64,000 nt of DNA from Streptomyces sp. NBC_01306 (GCF_026340465.1 NZ_JAPEPC010000001.1:6649501-6713500); one strand, 5' to 3'. Positions 16,712 to 25,297 are shown, counted from the stretch's first letter. A program made the numbers and translations. Notes: a model not told the origin generated them from the letters alone.

Positions 16712-18379
16712 GTGGACCAGGGCCCCGCGGACCGCGGCATGGACCACGAAGAGCCGGGCCGCGGTGACGTGGCACGGGACAGCGGCCACCCCTCCGGCGC
16801 GACGTCCGGGGCGAGCGGTCCGGGCCCGGCGGATGCGGCCGGGGTCCTGCCGCTGGCCTCCACGGCCGGGCGCGGTGTGCTGGCCTGCGCGGTGCTCGGT
16901 TCGGGCATGACGATGCTGGACGGCACGGTGGTCAACGTCGCGCTGCCGCGGATCGGAGCCGACTTCGACGTACCGCTGTCGGCGCTCCAGTGGACCATCA
17001 CCGCGTACATGCTCCCGCTCGCCGGGCTGATCCTGCTCGGCGGCGGGCTCGGAGACCGCTACGGGCGGCGCCGGATCTTCATGATCGGCGTGGCGTGGTT
17101 CGCGGCGGCGTCCGTGCTCTGCGGGCTGGCGCCGAACGACGGAGCGCTGATCGCGGCCCGCGCGTTGCAGGGGGTCGGCGGGGCGCTGCTCACGCCCGGC
17201 TCGCTGGCGCTGGTGCAGGGCACCTTCCGCGCACAGGACCGTGCCAAGGCGGTCGGGCTGTGGTCCGGTCTGGGCGGCGTGGCGACCTCCGTCGGGCCGT
17301 TCCTGGGCGGCTGGCTGGTGGACGGGCCGGGCTGGCGGTGGATCTTCTACATCAACGCGCCGCTCGCACTCGCCGTGCTGCTGCTCGCGGTCCGCTGGGT
17401 GCCGGAAAGCCGCGACTGGCAGGCGACCGGGCGGTTCGACGTGGCCGGCGCCGCGCTCGCCGCCCTCGGCCTGGCCGGCATCACGTACGCCCTGATCGAC
17501 GCGACCGGCGGTTTCGGGCCGACGGTGATCGCGGCGGTGCTCGCCGGGCTGCTGTTCACCGCGCTGTTCGTACGGCGGGAAGGCAGGACCGGGCATCCCA
17601 TGCTCCCGCTGGGGATGTTCCGGGTGAAGCTGTTCACCTCGGTCAACCTGGTCACCCTGTGTCTCTACGCGGCGATCGGCGGGGTGTTCTTCCTGCTGCC
17701 CACGCAGCTGCAGAACGGCCTGGGGTACGAGGCGCTGGCCGCCGGGGTGGCCTCGCTGCCGATCACCATCCTGATGATGCTGCTGTCCGGCCCGGCCGGC
17801 GCCCTTGCGCAGCGGATCGGCCCGCGCCCGCTGCTCACCCTGGGGCCGCTGGTCGCGGCGGTGGGTCTGGTCCTGCTGCGCCGGGTGCATCCCGGCGGCT
17901 CGTACTGGGCGGACGTACTGCCCGCCGTGGTGGTCCTCGGATTCGGCATGAGCATGTTCGTCGCACCGCTCACCGCGACGGTCCTCGCGTCCGTCGACGT
18001 ACGGCGGGCCGGAATCGCCAGCGGCGTCAACAACGCCGCCGCCCGGGTCGCGCAGTTGCTGGCGGTGGCCGCTCTGCCCCTCGCGGTCGGCCTGTCCGGC
18101 AGCGGATACCGCACCGTCTCCACGGTCGACCACGCCTTCGGCGAGGCGGTACTGATCTGCGCCGGGCTCATGGTGCTGGGCGCGGCGGTCTCGTGGTTCA
18201 CGGTGCCGCCCGACGTGCTGCGGCCCGCCGAGGACACCCCGCACGCTCGCCCGGAGTGCACCGTGCACGGCGCCCCGGCGCTCCCGCCGCTGGAGCCCGG
18301 CCGACGCCGCGACGCCGGCCCGCTGCCCGGTCCCGGTGGGCCCCCGGGCCCCGAGGGGGACGGCGCCGCGCCCGCCTAG
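16712..18379 (+). CDS. MFS drug exporter, DHA2 (14-TM) type
   Basis: A 555-aa membrane protein with an unusually long, hydrophilic N-terminal tail of about 55 residues before the first helix. The DHA2 signature GSGMTMLDGTVVNVALPRIG occurs at the first helix. LGGGLGDRYGRRRIFMIGV is the loop 2-3 motif A, and LWSGLGGVATSVGPFLGGWL is motif C of drug antiporters. Fourteen hydrophobic stretches are visible. The GTG start sits after GGAGGTGATG. Relatives (EmrB/QacA) export drugs or secondary metabolites by proton antiport. No regulator gene is adjacent. Confidence 0.88.
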   Translation: MDQGPADRGMDHEEPGRGDVARDSGHPSGATSGASGPGPADAAGVLPLASTAGRGVLACAVLGSGMTMLDGTVVNVALPRIGADFDVPLSALQWTITAYMLPLAGLILLGGGLGDRYGRRRIFMIGVAWFAAASVLCGLAPNDGALIAARALQGVGGALLTPGSLALVQGTFRAQDRAKAVGLWSGLGGVATSVGPFLGGWLVDGPGWRWIFYINAPLALAVLLLAVRWVPESRDWQATGRFDVAGAALAALGLAGITYALIDATGGFGPTVIAAVLAGLLFTALFVRREGRTGHPMLPLGMFRVKLFTSVNLVTLCLYAAIGGVFFLLPTQLQNGLGYEALAAGVASLPITILMMLLSGPAGALAQRIGPRPLLTLGPLVAAVGLVLLRRVHPGGSYWADVLPAVVVLGFGMSMFVAPLTATVLASVDVRRAGIASGVNNAAARVAQLLAVAALPLAVGLSGSGYRTVSTVDHAFGEAVLICAGLMVLGAAVSWFTVPPDVLRPAEDTPHARPECTVHGAPALPPLEPGRRRDAGPLPGPGGPPGPEGDGAAPA

Positions 18380-18382
18380 ACT
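18377..18382 (+). promoter_or_regulatory. Candidate -10 (TAGACT) overlapping the MFS stop codon
   Basis: TAGACT includes the TAG stop of the preceding MFS gene and fits the Streptomyces TANNNT pattern. The next gene starts 44 nt downstream. No clear -35 is seen. Confidence 0.35.
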
Positions 18383-18425
18383 GCTGACAGCGAGCGGATG
18401 GACGGACCGGCAGGGCGGTGGGACG

Positions 18426-18908
18426 GTGGCACGACAGGACACGGCGCCGGGCGAGGACGCCTCCCCGCCCGGCGGACTTCACCAGGTGGCGGACACTCTC
18501 GGCTATCTCGCCGGACGGTGGCGGGTCGAGCGGACCGTTTACGACCTTTCCCAGGACCGGCACGGCACCTTCCGCGGTACGGCCGACTTCACACGCGGGG
18601 AGCCCGGCGCGGAACTGCGGCACGTCGAGCGCGGCGAGTTCACCTGGGGCGGGGTGACCCGGCCCGCATCCCGCGAGCACCTCTTCGAGCGGGCCGGCGA
18701 CGGGGCGGCCTTCGTACGGTTCGCCGACGGCCGCCCGTTCCACCCCCTGGACCTGCGCGACGGACGGTGCGTCGCCGACCATCCGTGCGCCGAGGACGTC
18801 TACCGCGGCGAGTTCAGCGTGCTCGCAGCGGACCGCTGGCGGGTGGTGTGGACGGTACGCGGCCCGACCAAGGATCTGCGGCTGGTGACCCTGCACCACC
18901 GGATCTGA
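18426..18908 (+). CDS. DUF6314 family protein
   Basis: A 160-aa protein starting at GTG 18426 behind GGTGGGA. Features are LGYLAGRWRVERTVYD near the N-terminus, then GTFRGTADFTRGEPGAELRH and AGDGAAFVRFADGRPFHPLD. It closes with RWRVVWTVRGPTKDLRLVTL. The alternating strands and single small domain look like a lipocalin/THAP4-like barrel, the type proposed for DUF6314. I recognise the family but not a biochemical function. It has its own likely promoter at the end of the MFS gene. Confidence 0.7.
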   Translation: MARQDTAPGEDASPPGGLHQVADTLGYLAGRWRVERTVYDLSQDRHGTFRGTADFTRGEPGAELRHVERGEFTWGGVTRPASREHLFERAGDGAAFVRFADGRPFHPLDLRDGRCVADHPCAEDVYRGEFSVLAADRWRVVWTVRGPTKDLRLVTLHHRI

Positions 18909-19090
18909 GACCGCAGGCGAAGAACAGGAGCACGCGGCTGACGAACTCCCCACGCTCAGTCCGGTGGTTGAGGAGGCATGCCCGGCCGGGTCCATGGCTG
19001 GGGTGCCGCTCGCCGGCGCAGATGCCCGCTGACCGGTTCGCGGGGGACGGCGGGTGCCGGTGCGGGGGGTGCGGTGGCGGGGAATGAGGA

Positions 19091-19134
19091 CGAGGGCTGG
19101 AACGGGTTCACCCATGAACCTGTTCCAGCCCTCG
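19091..19134. terminator. 20-bp hairpin between convergent genes
   Basis: Arms 19091-19110 and 19115-19134 pair over 20 bp with one G.U-type mismatch and a CCCA loop. It lies in the 311-bp gap between the DUF6314 gene (+) and the SLT gene (-). Nothing else recognisable is in that gap. Confidence 0.8.
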
Positions 19135-19219
19135 CCAGGACCTGAGTCCTGCCGTCCCCGCTTGGGGGTTGGCCGTCCCACGGACTCAGGTGGTCGTGGG
19201 GTGTGGGGGTTCCGCTTGG

Positions 19220-19837
19220 TCAGTAGGCGGAGTTGACGTTGTCCATCGAGCCGTATTTGTCGGCGGCGTAGTTGGCTGCGGCGACGATGTTGGCGACGGG
19301 GTCGGTGAGGCTGTTCTTGGTGCCCTTGACGTGGTAGGTGTCGAAGGTGGGCTGGATGACCTGGAGGAGTCCCTTGGAGGGGATGCCGTTCTGGGCGTTG
19401 ACGTCCCAGTTGTTCTGGGCGTGGGGGTTGCCGCTCGACTCGCGCATGATGTTGCGGTGCAGGCCTTCGTAGCTGCCGGGTATGTGCTTGGCCTTCATGA
19501 TGGCCAGTGATTCCTTGATCCAGCCGTCGAGGTTGTTGCTGTACTTCGTGCTCTTGACGATCGCGGAGACGGCGTCGACGTGCTTGGCCGTCGGGGCCTT
19601 CTTCGCCGCGGCGTGGTGGGCGGCCTGCTTGGCGTGGGCGGCCTTGGCCGCGTGGTCGGCCTGCTTGGTGATCTGGGCGGCGGTGACGGCCGAGTCCGCG
19701 GCGGGTGTGGTGGGGGTGTGCTCGGCGGCGTGGGCGTGCGGGGCCAGGGTCAGGGCGCAGGCGGCGGCTGCTGCGGTGGCGATGGTGGTGATGGTGGTCT
19801 TGCGGAGGTTCAGGGTGTGGCGGGTGGTGGCAGTCAT
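19220..19837 (-). CDS. Secreted transglycosylase-SLT-domain protein
   Basis: A 205-aa exported protein. ATG 19837 follows GGAGAGGT on the minus strand, and the signal peptide includes TTIATAAAAACALTLAP with cleavage near AHAAEH. A linker rich in Ala, Lys and His (about residues 50-95) precedes the catalytic-type domain. That domain shows LHRNIMRESSGNPHAQNNWD, where the E of RESSGNP is the expected SLT glutamate, then IPSKGLLQVIQPTFDTYH and ANIVAAANYAADKYGS. Such proteins cleave peptidoglycan or act in spore germination and hyphal growth. It is separated by a terminator from another peptidoglycan hydrolase gene. Confidence 0.85.
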   Translation of the reverse strand: MTATTRHTLNLRKTTITTIATAAAAACALTLAPHAHAAEHTPTTPAADSAVTAAQITKQADHAAKAAHAKQAAHHAAAKKAPTAKHVDAVSAIVKSTKYSNNLDGWIKESLAIMKAKHIPGSYEGLHRNIMRESSGNPHAQNNWDVNAQNGIPSKGLLQVIQPTFDTYHVKGTKNSLTDPVANIVAAANYAADKYGSMDNVNSAY

Positions 19838-20276
19838 GGGTGTACCTCTCCATTCGGGGACGTCGTTTGGGGAGGCCGACTGGGGGGTCGGCGACACGGG
19901 TGGGCCGGTGGGGGCCGTGGTGCGTGTCGTGGGGCCGGTGTCTGGATGGCGGGCGGTGTGTTCGCCCGGTCCGGCGCTCGGCTCCCCGGTACGTCCAACA
20001 CCTTGCGAGACCGCCTTGGGCGTTGGCAATTGTGTGACCTACTACCCCAGATAGCGACAAACCGGACAGGGGTGGGGTGGGGCCCGCAATGAGCGGGAAA
20101 GGTCCGCCGTGTATCTACTAGGTGTCGTCCTGTGTGACGCGGGCCCTATGCCCGGGCTCACACATCACCGGTCCCGACACCCCTGATTCCTACTCCGCGT
20201 CACCACCCGTACACAGCAAATCCCACTCATCCTGCCCTTTATCGGGGCCGCCGCGAGGACACCCTCCAACAACCGA
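19838..20276 (-). other. Long gene-free leader region upstream of the SLT gene
   Basis: About 440 bp upstream of the SLT start hold no convincing gene, and the true promoter was not located. Long leaders before Streptomyces cell-wall hydrolase genes often carry a c-di-AMP (ydaO-type) riboswitch. I looked for its conserved GGGTGAAnC-like segment and did not find a clear match, so no riboswitch is called. Confidence 0.3.
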
Positions 20277-20306
20277 AACGGCCCGCCGGGTAGCCGGCGG
20301 GCCGTT
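20277..20306 (-). terminator. 13-bp hairpin terminator after the GH25 gene
   Basis: Perfect arms 20277-20289 and 20294-20306 with a GTAG loop. On the minus strand it lies 74 nt after the muramidase stop and is followed by a T-rich stretch (GTTTCGGTTGTTGG). Confidence 0.8.
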
Positions 20307-20379
20307 ATGAAAGATCGAGGTCAGGTAAGGAGAGGGGGTCGGGCCGTGGCCCGGGCTTGCCGTGCTGTGAGGGGGTTGG

Positions 20380-21213
20380 TCAGCCGTTCGCGAGGGCCTT
20401 CACGCGGTCGAAACGCCCATTGAACCGGTCATGGTCACCGACCGCCGCTCCCTTGGAGGTGTACTGCCAAATGGTCTGGTACTTCCAGCCCGCCGGCAGG
20501 GCTCCGACGGATGAACCGTAGTGCGGCACCCACAGCGGATTGGTCCTGCCGAACCCGGAGTTGTTCCCTGTGCAGGACTTCCACCAGTTGGTGGAGGTGT
20601 ACAGGACGACATCCCGGCCGGTCTTCGCCTTGTAGGTCCTGGAAAAGTCCCTCACCCAGCTGACCATGCCCTGGTGGCTCAGTCCGTAGCAGGAGCTGCC
20701 GTAAGGGTTGTACTCCAAATCGAGAGCGCCGGGCAGGGTCTTGCCGTCCTTGGACCAGCCGCCGCCGTGCGCCAGGAAGTACCGGGCCTGGGTGGCGCCG
20801 CTGGAGGTGTTGGGAGTGGCGAAATGGTAGGCGCCCCGGATGATGCCGGCCTTGTACGACCCGTTGTACTGCTGGGTGAAGGACGGGTTCTTGTAACTGG
20901 TTGACTCCGTCGCCTTGACGTAGGCGAACCTCACGCCGGAATTCCGCAGCGGGGACCATGCGACGCTGCCCTGGTAACTGCTGACGTCGACGCCCTCGGT
21001 ACCCCGGGGGGTGGTGAGTTTGACGCCACTCCTGCTGGTGTCCTCATGTCTGAGGATCTGGGAGCCGGCGAAGTCGTCCCCGGGGTGAGAGGGCTCGGGG
21101 ACGCCGGTAGCGGCGGCTGCGGTACTGGACAGCACGAGGGCAAGGGCAGGAATACCCACGGCCAGAGCGGCTAGGACAGTCGACATCTGGCGAGGTGTGG
21201 CGGGCACAGACAT
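20380..21213 (-). CDS. Secreted GH25 muramidase (lysozyme)
   Basis: A 277-aa exported lysozyme of glycoside hydrolase family 25, cleaving the MurNAc-GlcNAc bond. ATG 21213 follows GGAGG. The signal peptide is MSVPATPRQMSTVLAALAVG and onward to about residue 35. The catalytic domain starts with TEGVDVSSYQGSVAW (the first Asp), then FAYVKATESTSYKNP, IIRGAYHFATP, and PGALDLEYNPYG with the D-x-E pair. DVVLYTSTNWWKSC and IWQYTSKGAAVGDHDRFNG complete the family. It resembles the Streptomyces cellosyl/mutanolysin group. No separate cell-wall binding domain is present. Confidence 0.92.
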   Translation of the reverse strand: MSVPATPRQMSTVLAALAVGIPALALVLSSTAAAATGVPEPSHPGDDFAGSQILRHEDTSRSGVKLTTPRGTEGVDVSSYQGSVAWSPLRNSGVRFAYVKATESTSYKNPSFTQQYNGSYKAGIIRGAYHFATPNTSSGATQARYFLAHGGGWSKDGKTLPGALDLEYNPYGSSCYGLSHQGMVSWVRDFSRTYKAKTGRDVVLYTSTNWWKSCTGNNSGFGRTNPLWVPHYGSSVGALPAGWKYQTIWQYTSKGAAVGDHDRFNGRFDRVKALANG

Positions 21214-21472
21214 GAGACGCCTCCAAGGGTCGTGCCCAGCCTGCGCGGGTTCGGAGGAACACACCGTGAGGCGCGCGGAGGGCGCGGCTCATATCACCCG
21301 ATACGTCGTACGGCGGACGGCGATCCGAACGCCGGAGCGGACGTGGTGCGGAGGCAGAGGTCCGGTGCCGGAACGGCCTCCGGCCGCTCACCCCCGACTG
21401 GCGCGCTCGGATATTGTGATCACTTCATGCCGGAGGCGATGGCAAGGTTGAAGAGTCGGGTGGCCCAGGAAA

Positions 21473-22324
21473 ATGCTGAGTGAGGTGACCGCGACCCGCT
21501 ATGTCACGCCCTTGCGTGAGGGCGGATCGCTCCCCGGGATCGTCGAGGCCGACGACCTCGGTACGTACGTCATGAAGTTCACCGGCGCCGGGCAGGGCCG
21601 CAAGACGCTGGTGGCCGAGGTCATCTGCGGTCAGCTCGGACGCAGGCTCGGGCTGCGGGTGCCCGAGCTCGTGCAGATGCAGCTGGACCCCGTCATCGGG
21701 CTGTCCGAGCCGGACCAGGAGGTGCAGGAGCTGCTGAAGGCCAGCGGCGGGCTGAACCTGGGGATGGACTACCTGCCGGGATCGCTCGGCTTCGACCCGC
21801 TCGCCTACCAGGTCGGTCCCGAGGAGGCCGGGCGGATCGTCTGGTTCGATGCGGTGATCAACAACGTCGACCGTTCCTGGCGGAACCCCAACATGCTTGT
21901 CTGGCACGGCGATCTCTGGCTCATCGACCACGGCGCCACCATGATCTGGCACCACAACTGGCCGTCCGCGAAGAACTACGGCAGCAAGCCGTACGACGCG
22001 TCCGACCACGTCCTGGCGACCTTCGCCCCCGATGTGGCCTCCGCCGCCGCCGAGTTGGCGCCGCTGGTCACCGAGCAGCTGCTCACCGAGGTCGCCGCCG
22101 ACGTACCGGAAGCCTGGCTGGAGGAGGAGGCCGGCTTCGGTACCACCGACGAGCTGCGGCGCGCATATGTGGAGGTTCTGCTGGAGCGGGCCGCCTCCGT
22201 GCACACCCGGATCACGTTCGGGCCGCAGACCCCCACCGGTCCGTCCCGCGCCCCGGGCTGGCTCTCCGAGCGCCTCGCGCCCCCTGTACGGCAGCGGGAC
22301 GAGAAGAAGGACGGCACCCGATGA
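21473..22324 (+). CDS. HipA-like kinase family protein
   Basis: A 283-aa protein with the core of the HipA kinase fold. GTYVMKFTGAGQGRKTLVAE would hold the ATP-binding lysine. WFDAVINNVDRSWRNPNMLV matches the catalytic loop pattern (D and N residues), and LWLIDHGATMIW takes the place of the DFG metal-binding segment. The N-terminal HipA subdomain and a HipB antitoxin gene are absent, so this is not a standard hipBA module. It overlaps the next gene (DUF3037) by 4 nt. The pairing suggests a joint function; the substrate is unknown. Confidence 0.75.
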   Translation: MLSEVTATRYVTPLREGGSLPGIVEADDLGTYVMKFTGAGQGRKTLVAEVICGQLGRRLGLRVPELVQMQLDPVIGLSEPDQEVQELLKASGGLNLGMDYLPGSLGFDPLAYQVGPEEAGRIVWFDAVINNVDRSWRNPNMLVWHGDLWLIDHGATMIWHHNWPSAKNYGSKPYDASDHVLATFAPDVASAAAELAPLVTEQLLTEVAADVPEAWLEEEAGFGTTDELRRAYVEVLLERAASVHTRITFGPQTPTGPSRAPGWLSERLAPPVRQRDEKKDGTR

Positions 22325-22719
22325 CCGGGTCTGAACCCGGTCGCCGGGACGTCTACGAGTACGCCCTGGTGCGGGTGATGCCGCGGGTCGACCGTGGTGA
22401 GATGTTCAACGCGGGGGTCCTGGTTTACTGCCGGGCCAGGTCGTTCGTCGCCGCACGTACACATCTGGACGAGGCGAAGCTGAGGATGCTCGACCCGCAC
22501 GCCGACGTCGTCGGGGTACGCGCCGCGCTGCGCGCCGTCGAAGGGGTCTGCCACGGCGGAGAGGCCGCAGGACAGGCGGGCCCCGACGACGCGGGGCGCC
22601 GGTTCCGCTGGCTGATCGCACCCCGTTCGACGGTCGTACAGCCCGGTCCTGTGCACACCGGACTGACCGCCGACCCGGCCGCCGAGGCCGACCGGCTGCT
22701 CGGGCTGCTGGTGCGCTGA
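22321..22719 (+). CDS. DUF3037 domain protein
   Basis: A 132-aa protein overlapping the HipA-like gene by ATGA. It has VYEYALVRVMPRVDRGEMFN followed by AGVLVYCRARSFVAARTHLD, the DUF3037 signature, and an acidic-aromatic C-terminal part with FRWLIAPRSTVVQPGPVHTG. The domain has no established activity. Its coupling to a HipA-like kinase suggests a partner or regulator role. Both are probably transcribed from upstream of 21473. Confidence 0.8.
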   Translation: MTGSEPGRRDVYEYALVRVMPRVDRGEMFNAGVLVYCRARSFVAARTHLDEAKLRMLDPHADVVGVRAALRAVEGVCHGGEAAGQAGPDDAGRRFRWLIAPRSTVVQPGPVHTGLTADPAAEADRLLGLLVR

Positions 22720-22724
22720 GAGGG

Positions 22725-22780
22725 TGGCACCCGGTGTGACGTTCACTGCTGACCCCGTCTGCCGTTGACACCGGGTGCCA
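22725..22780. repeat. 13-bp inverted repeat overlapping a -35 element
   Basis: TGGCACCCGGTGT (22725-22737) and its exact complement (22768-22780) are separated by 30 nt. The right arm overlaps the last three bases of TTGACA (22765-22770). It may be a paired operator for looping, or a poor terminator for the upstream gene. Confidence 0.45.
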
Positions 22781-22793
22781 GGCCTTCTAGCGT
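22765..22793 (+). promoter_or_regulatory. Promoter TTGACA-17-TAGCGT
   Basis: A consensus -35 (22765-22770) and a Streptomyces-type -10 (22788-22793) are spaced 17 nt apart. The SDR gene starts 71 nt downstream. This is the clearest vegetative promoter in the window. Confidence 0.65.
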
Positions 22794-22864
22794 CTCGTCT
22801 GCTGAAGGTACTAAGCGGTTGCTCAGTGATCTGGGGCCGCGATCCGAGGGCGAGGAGAGCCAGT

Positions 22865-23626
22865 ATGTCCACCACCGAGCAGCGCGTTGCCATCGTGACG
22901 GGGGCCGCGCGCGGCATTGGCGCAGCCACCGCCGTACGTCTGGCGGCGGAGGGCCGCGCTGTCGCCGTACTCGACCTCGACGAGGCGGCCTGCAAGGACA
23001 CCGTCGAGAAGATCACCTCCGCGGGCGGCCGGGCCATCGCCGTGAGCTGTGACGTCTCGGACAGCGCCCAGGTCGAAGCGGCGGTGGCCCGGGTCGCGGA
23101 AGAGCTCGGCGCCCCGACGATCCTCGTCAACAACGCCGGTGTCCTCCGCGACAACCTGCTCTTCAAGATGAGCGAGTCCGACTGGGACACGGTCATGAAC
23201 GTCCACCTCAAGGGCGCGTTCCTGATGTCCAAGGCGGTCCAGAAGCACATGGTGGACGCCAAGTTCGGCCGGATCGTGAGCCTGTCCTCCAGCTCGGCGC
23301 TGGGCAACCGCGGCCAGGCGAACTACTCCGCCGTGAAGGCCGGTCTCCAGGGCTTCACCAAGACGCTCGCCAAGGAGCTCGGCAAGTTCGGCGTCACCGC
23401 CAACGCCGTCGCTCCCGGCTTCATCGTCACCGAGATGACCGCGCAGACCGCGGCGCGCGTCGGCATGGGCTTCGAGGAGTTCCAGGCCGCCGCCGCCACC
23501 CAGATCCCGGTGCAGCGCGTCGGCAGGCCCGAGGACATCGCCAACGCCATCGCCTTCTTCACCGGCGAGGACGCGGGATTCGTGTCCGGACAGGTCATGT
23601 ACGTCGCCGGCGGCCCGCTCAACTGA
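22865..23626 (+). CDS. SDR family oxidoreductase, FabG-like
   Basis: A 253-aa short-chain dehydrogenase. ATG 22865 follows GAGGAGAG; the Rossmann motif is VTGAARGIGAATAVRLAAEG. NNAGVLRDNLLFKM is the NNAG strand. The catalytic set is S in SLSSSSALGNRG, Y and K in YSAVKAGL, and N in the NVHLKGA segment. GGPLN closes the chain as in acetoacetyl-CoA/3-oxoacyl-ACP reductases. It is followed 37 nt later by another SDR, and both may act on 3-oxoacyl thioesters. The exact substrate is not determinable. Confidence 0.9.
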   Translation: MSTTEQRVAIVTGAARGIGAATAVRLAAEGRAVAVLDLDEAACKDTVEKITSAGGRAIAVSCDVSDSAQVEAAVARVAEELGAPTILVNNAGVLRDNLLFKMSESDWDTVMNVHLKGAFLMSKAVQKHMVDAKFGRIVSLSSSSALGNRGQANYSAVKAGLQGFTKTLAKELGKFGVTANAVAPGFIVTEMTAQTAARVGMGFEEFQAAAATQIPVQRVGRPEDIANAIAFFTGEDAGFVSGQVMYVAGGPLN

Positions 23627-23663
23627 TCAGGGAATTACGGGAATCACAAGGGGTTCAACGGAC

Positions 23664-24419
23664 ATGACTGCACAGGACAGCGGGAAGGTCGCGCTGATCA
23701 CCGGCGCGAGCCGCGGCATCGGATACGGCATCGCCGAGGCGTTCGTCGCCCGCGGCGACCGGGTCTGCATCACCGGCCGCAACGAGGACGCGCTCAAGGC
23801 GGCGGTGGAGCGGCTCGGTGCCGACCGGGTGATCGGCATCGCGGGCAAGGCCCATGACGAGGCGCACCAGGCGGCGGCCGTCGAGCGGGTCATGGAGGCA
23901 TTCGGCAGGGTCGACCACCTGGTCAACAACGCCGGTACCAACCCGGTGTTCGGCCCGATGGCCGACATGGACCTGAACGTGGCGCGCAAGGTCTTCGAGA
24001 CCAACGTCATCTCGGCGCTCGGCTTCGCCCAGCAGACCTGGAAGGCGTGGCAGAAGGAGAACGGCGGCGCGATCGTGAACATCGCGTCCATCGCCGGTGT
24101 CTCCGCCTCGCCGATGATCGGCGCGTACGGCATGAGCAAGGCCGCGATGGTCAACCTCACGCTCCAGCTGGCGCACGAGTTCGCCCCGGTGGTCCGGGTC
24201 AACGCCATCGCGCCCGCCGTGGTCAAGACCAGGTTCGCCGAGGCGCTGTACGAAGGCCGCGAGGCGGAGGCGGCCGCCGCGTACCCGATGGGCAGGCTCG
24301 GAGTGCCCGCTGACATCGGGGGCGCCGCCGCGTTCCTCACGTCCGACCAGTCGGGCTGGGTCACCGGTCAGACCCTGCTGCTCGACGGCGGGATGTTCCT
24401 CAACGCCGGCGTCGGCTGA
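23664..24419 (+). CDS. SDR family oxidoreductase
   Basis: A 251-aa classical SDR. The cofactor motif is ITGASRGIGYGIAEAFVARG, then NNAGTNPVFGPM, and the catalytic S/Y/K occur in NIASIAGVSASPMIGAYGMS followed by KAAMVNLTLQ. The C-terminus GWVTGQTLLLDGGMFLNAG is typical. It lies 37 nt after the FabG-like gene on the same strand and is followed by a strong hairpin, so the two probably form one operon under the promoter at 22765. Confidence 0.9.
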   Translation: MTAQDSGKVALITGASRGIGYGIAEAFVARGDRVCITGRNEDALKAAVERLGADRVIGIAGKAHDEAHQAAAVERVMEAFGRVDHLVNNAGTNPVFGPMADMDLNVARKVFETNVISALGFAQQTWKAWQKENGGAIVNIASIAGVSASPMIGAYGMSKAAMVNLTLQLAHEFAPVVRVNAIAPAVVKTRFAEALYEGREAEAAAAYPMGRLGVPADIGGAAAFLTSDQSGWVTGQTLLLDGGMFLNAGVG

Positions 24420-24442
24420 CGTCCGCTAAGCCTGCTCACCGC

Positions 24443-24470
24443 ACGGCCCCGGACATCCGTCCGGGGCCGT
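24443..24470 (+). terminator. 12-bp hairpin terminator after the SDR pair
   Basis: Perfect arms 24443-24454 and 24459-24470 with an ATCC loop, 24 nt after the stop and followed by TTGTCAGT-type sequence. Confidence 0.8.
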
Positions 24471-24531
24471 TGTCAGTGGTCGCCGGTAGGTTCTGTGATG
24501 AAGAACGGATCGCACACCGGAGGTTGTTGAC

Positions 24532-25215
24532 GTGACCGGAACCGACATGCTGCCCGCATCCTGGAGCGGCGTCCTCGGCGATGAGCTGGAGAAGCCCTAC
24601 TTCAAGGAGCTGACGGCGTTCGTCGAGGAGGAGCGGGCCAGGGGACCGGTCTACCCGCCGCGCGACGAGGTCTTCGCCGCGCTGGACGCCACGCCGTACG
24701 ACCGGGTGAAGGTGCTGATCCTCGGCCAGGACCCCTACCACGGCGAGGGCCAGGGCCACGGTCTCTGCTTCTCGGTGCGCCCGGGCGTCCGTACGCCACC
24801 CTCCCTGCGGAACATCTACAAGGAGATGAAGGAGGAGCTCGGCCACCCGGTCCCGGACAACGGCTATCTGATGCCGTGGGCCGAGCAGGGCGTCCTCCTG
24901 CTCAACGCGGTGCTCACGGTGCGCGCGTCGGAGGCCAACTCGCACAAGGGCAAGGGCTGGGAGAGGTTCACGGACGCGGTGATCAGCGCGGTGGCCTCGC
25001 GGCCCGACCCCGCGGTCTTCGTCCTCTGGGGCAACTACGCGCAGAAGAAGCTGCCGCTGATCGACGAGGAGCGCCACGTGGTGGTGAAGGGCGCACACCC
25101 CTCGCCGCTCTCCGCGAAGAAGTTCTTCGGCTCGCGGCCGTTCACCCAGATCGACAAGGCGGTCGCCGAGCAGGGCCACGGGCCGATCGACTGGCGGATC
25201 CCCGACCTGGGCTGA
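24532..25215 (+). CDS. ung: Uracil-DNA glycosylase
   Basis: Removes uracil from DNA in base-excision repair. The family 1 water-activating motif GQDPYHGEGQGHGLCFSV lies at residues 64-81, and the C-terminal motif HPSPLSAKKFFGSRPF contains the catalytic histidine and the DNA-intercalating segment. Length (227 aa) is normal. The GTG start follows GGAGG at 24519. It is a single gene between a terminator upstream and an unrelated gene downstream. Confidence 0.96.
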   Translation: MTGTDMLPASWSGVLGDELEKPYFKELTAFVEEERARGPVYPPRDEVFAALDATPYDRVKVLILGQDPYHGEGQGHGLCFSVRPGVRTPPSLRNIYKEMKEELGHPVPDNGYLMPWAEQGVLLLNAVLTVRASEANSHKGKGWERFTDAVISAVASRPDPAVFVLWGNYAQKKLPLIDEERHVVVKGAHPSPLSAKKFFGSRPFTQIDKAVAEQGHGPIDWRIPDLG

Positions 25216-25297
25216 CGGGGATCACCGGAGGTTGCCGCTAGCGTCGGTGGTACGCCGGGATAGACCGGACATCTGTGTGCGGCGACAGGAGGCAGCG

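Noticed and set aside
16304..18442. Long minus-strand open frame across the DHA2 exporter gene
   Set aside because: Low-complexity Arg/Gln/His-rich shadow of a well-defined 14-helix transporter.
19838..20276. c-di-AMP (ydaO) riboswitch before the SLT gene
   Set aside because: Plausible from the gene type, but the conserved core was not found by eye, so it is left as a check.
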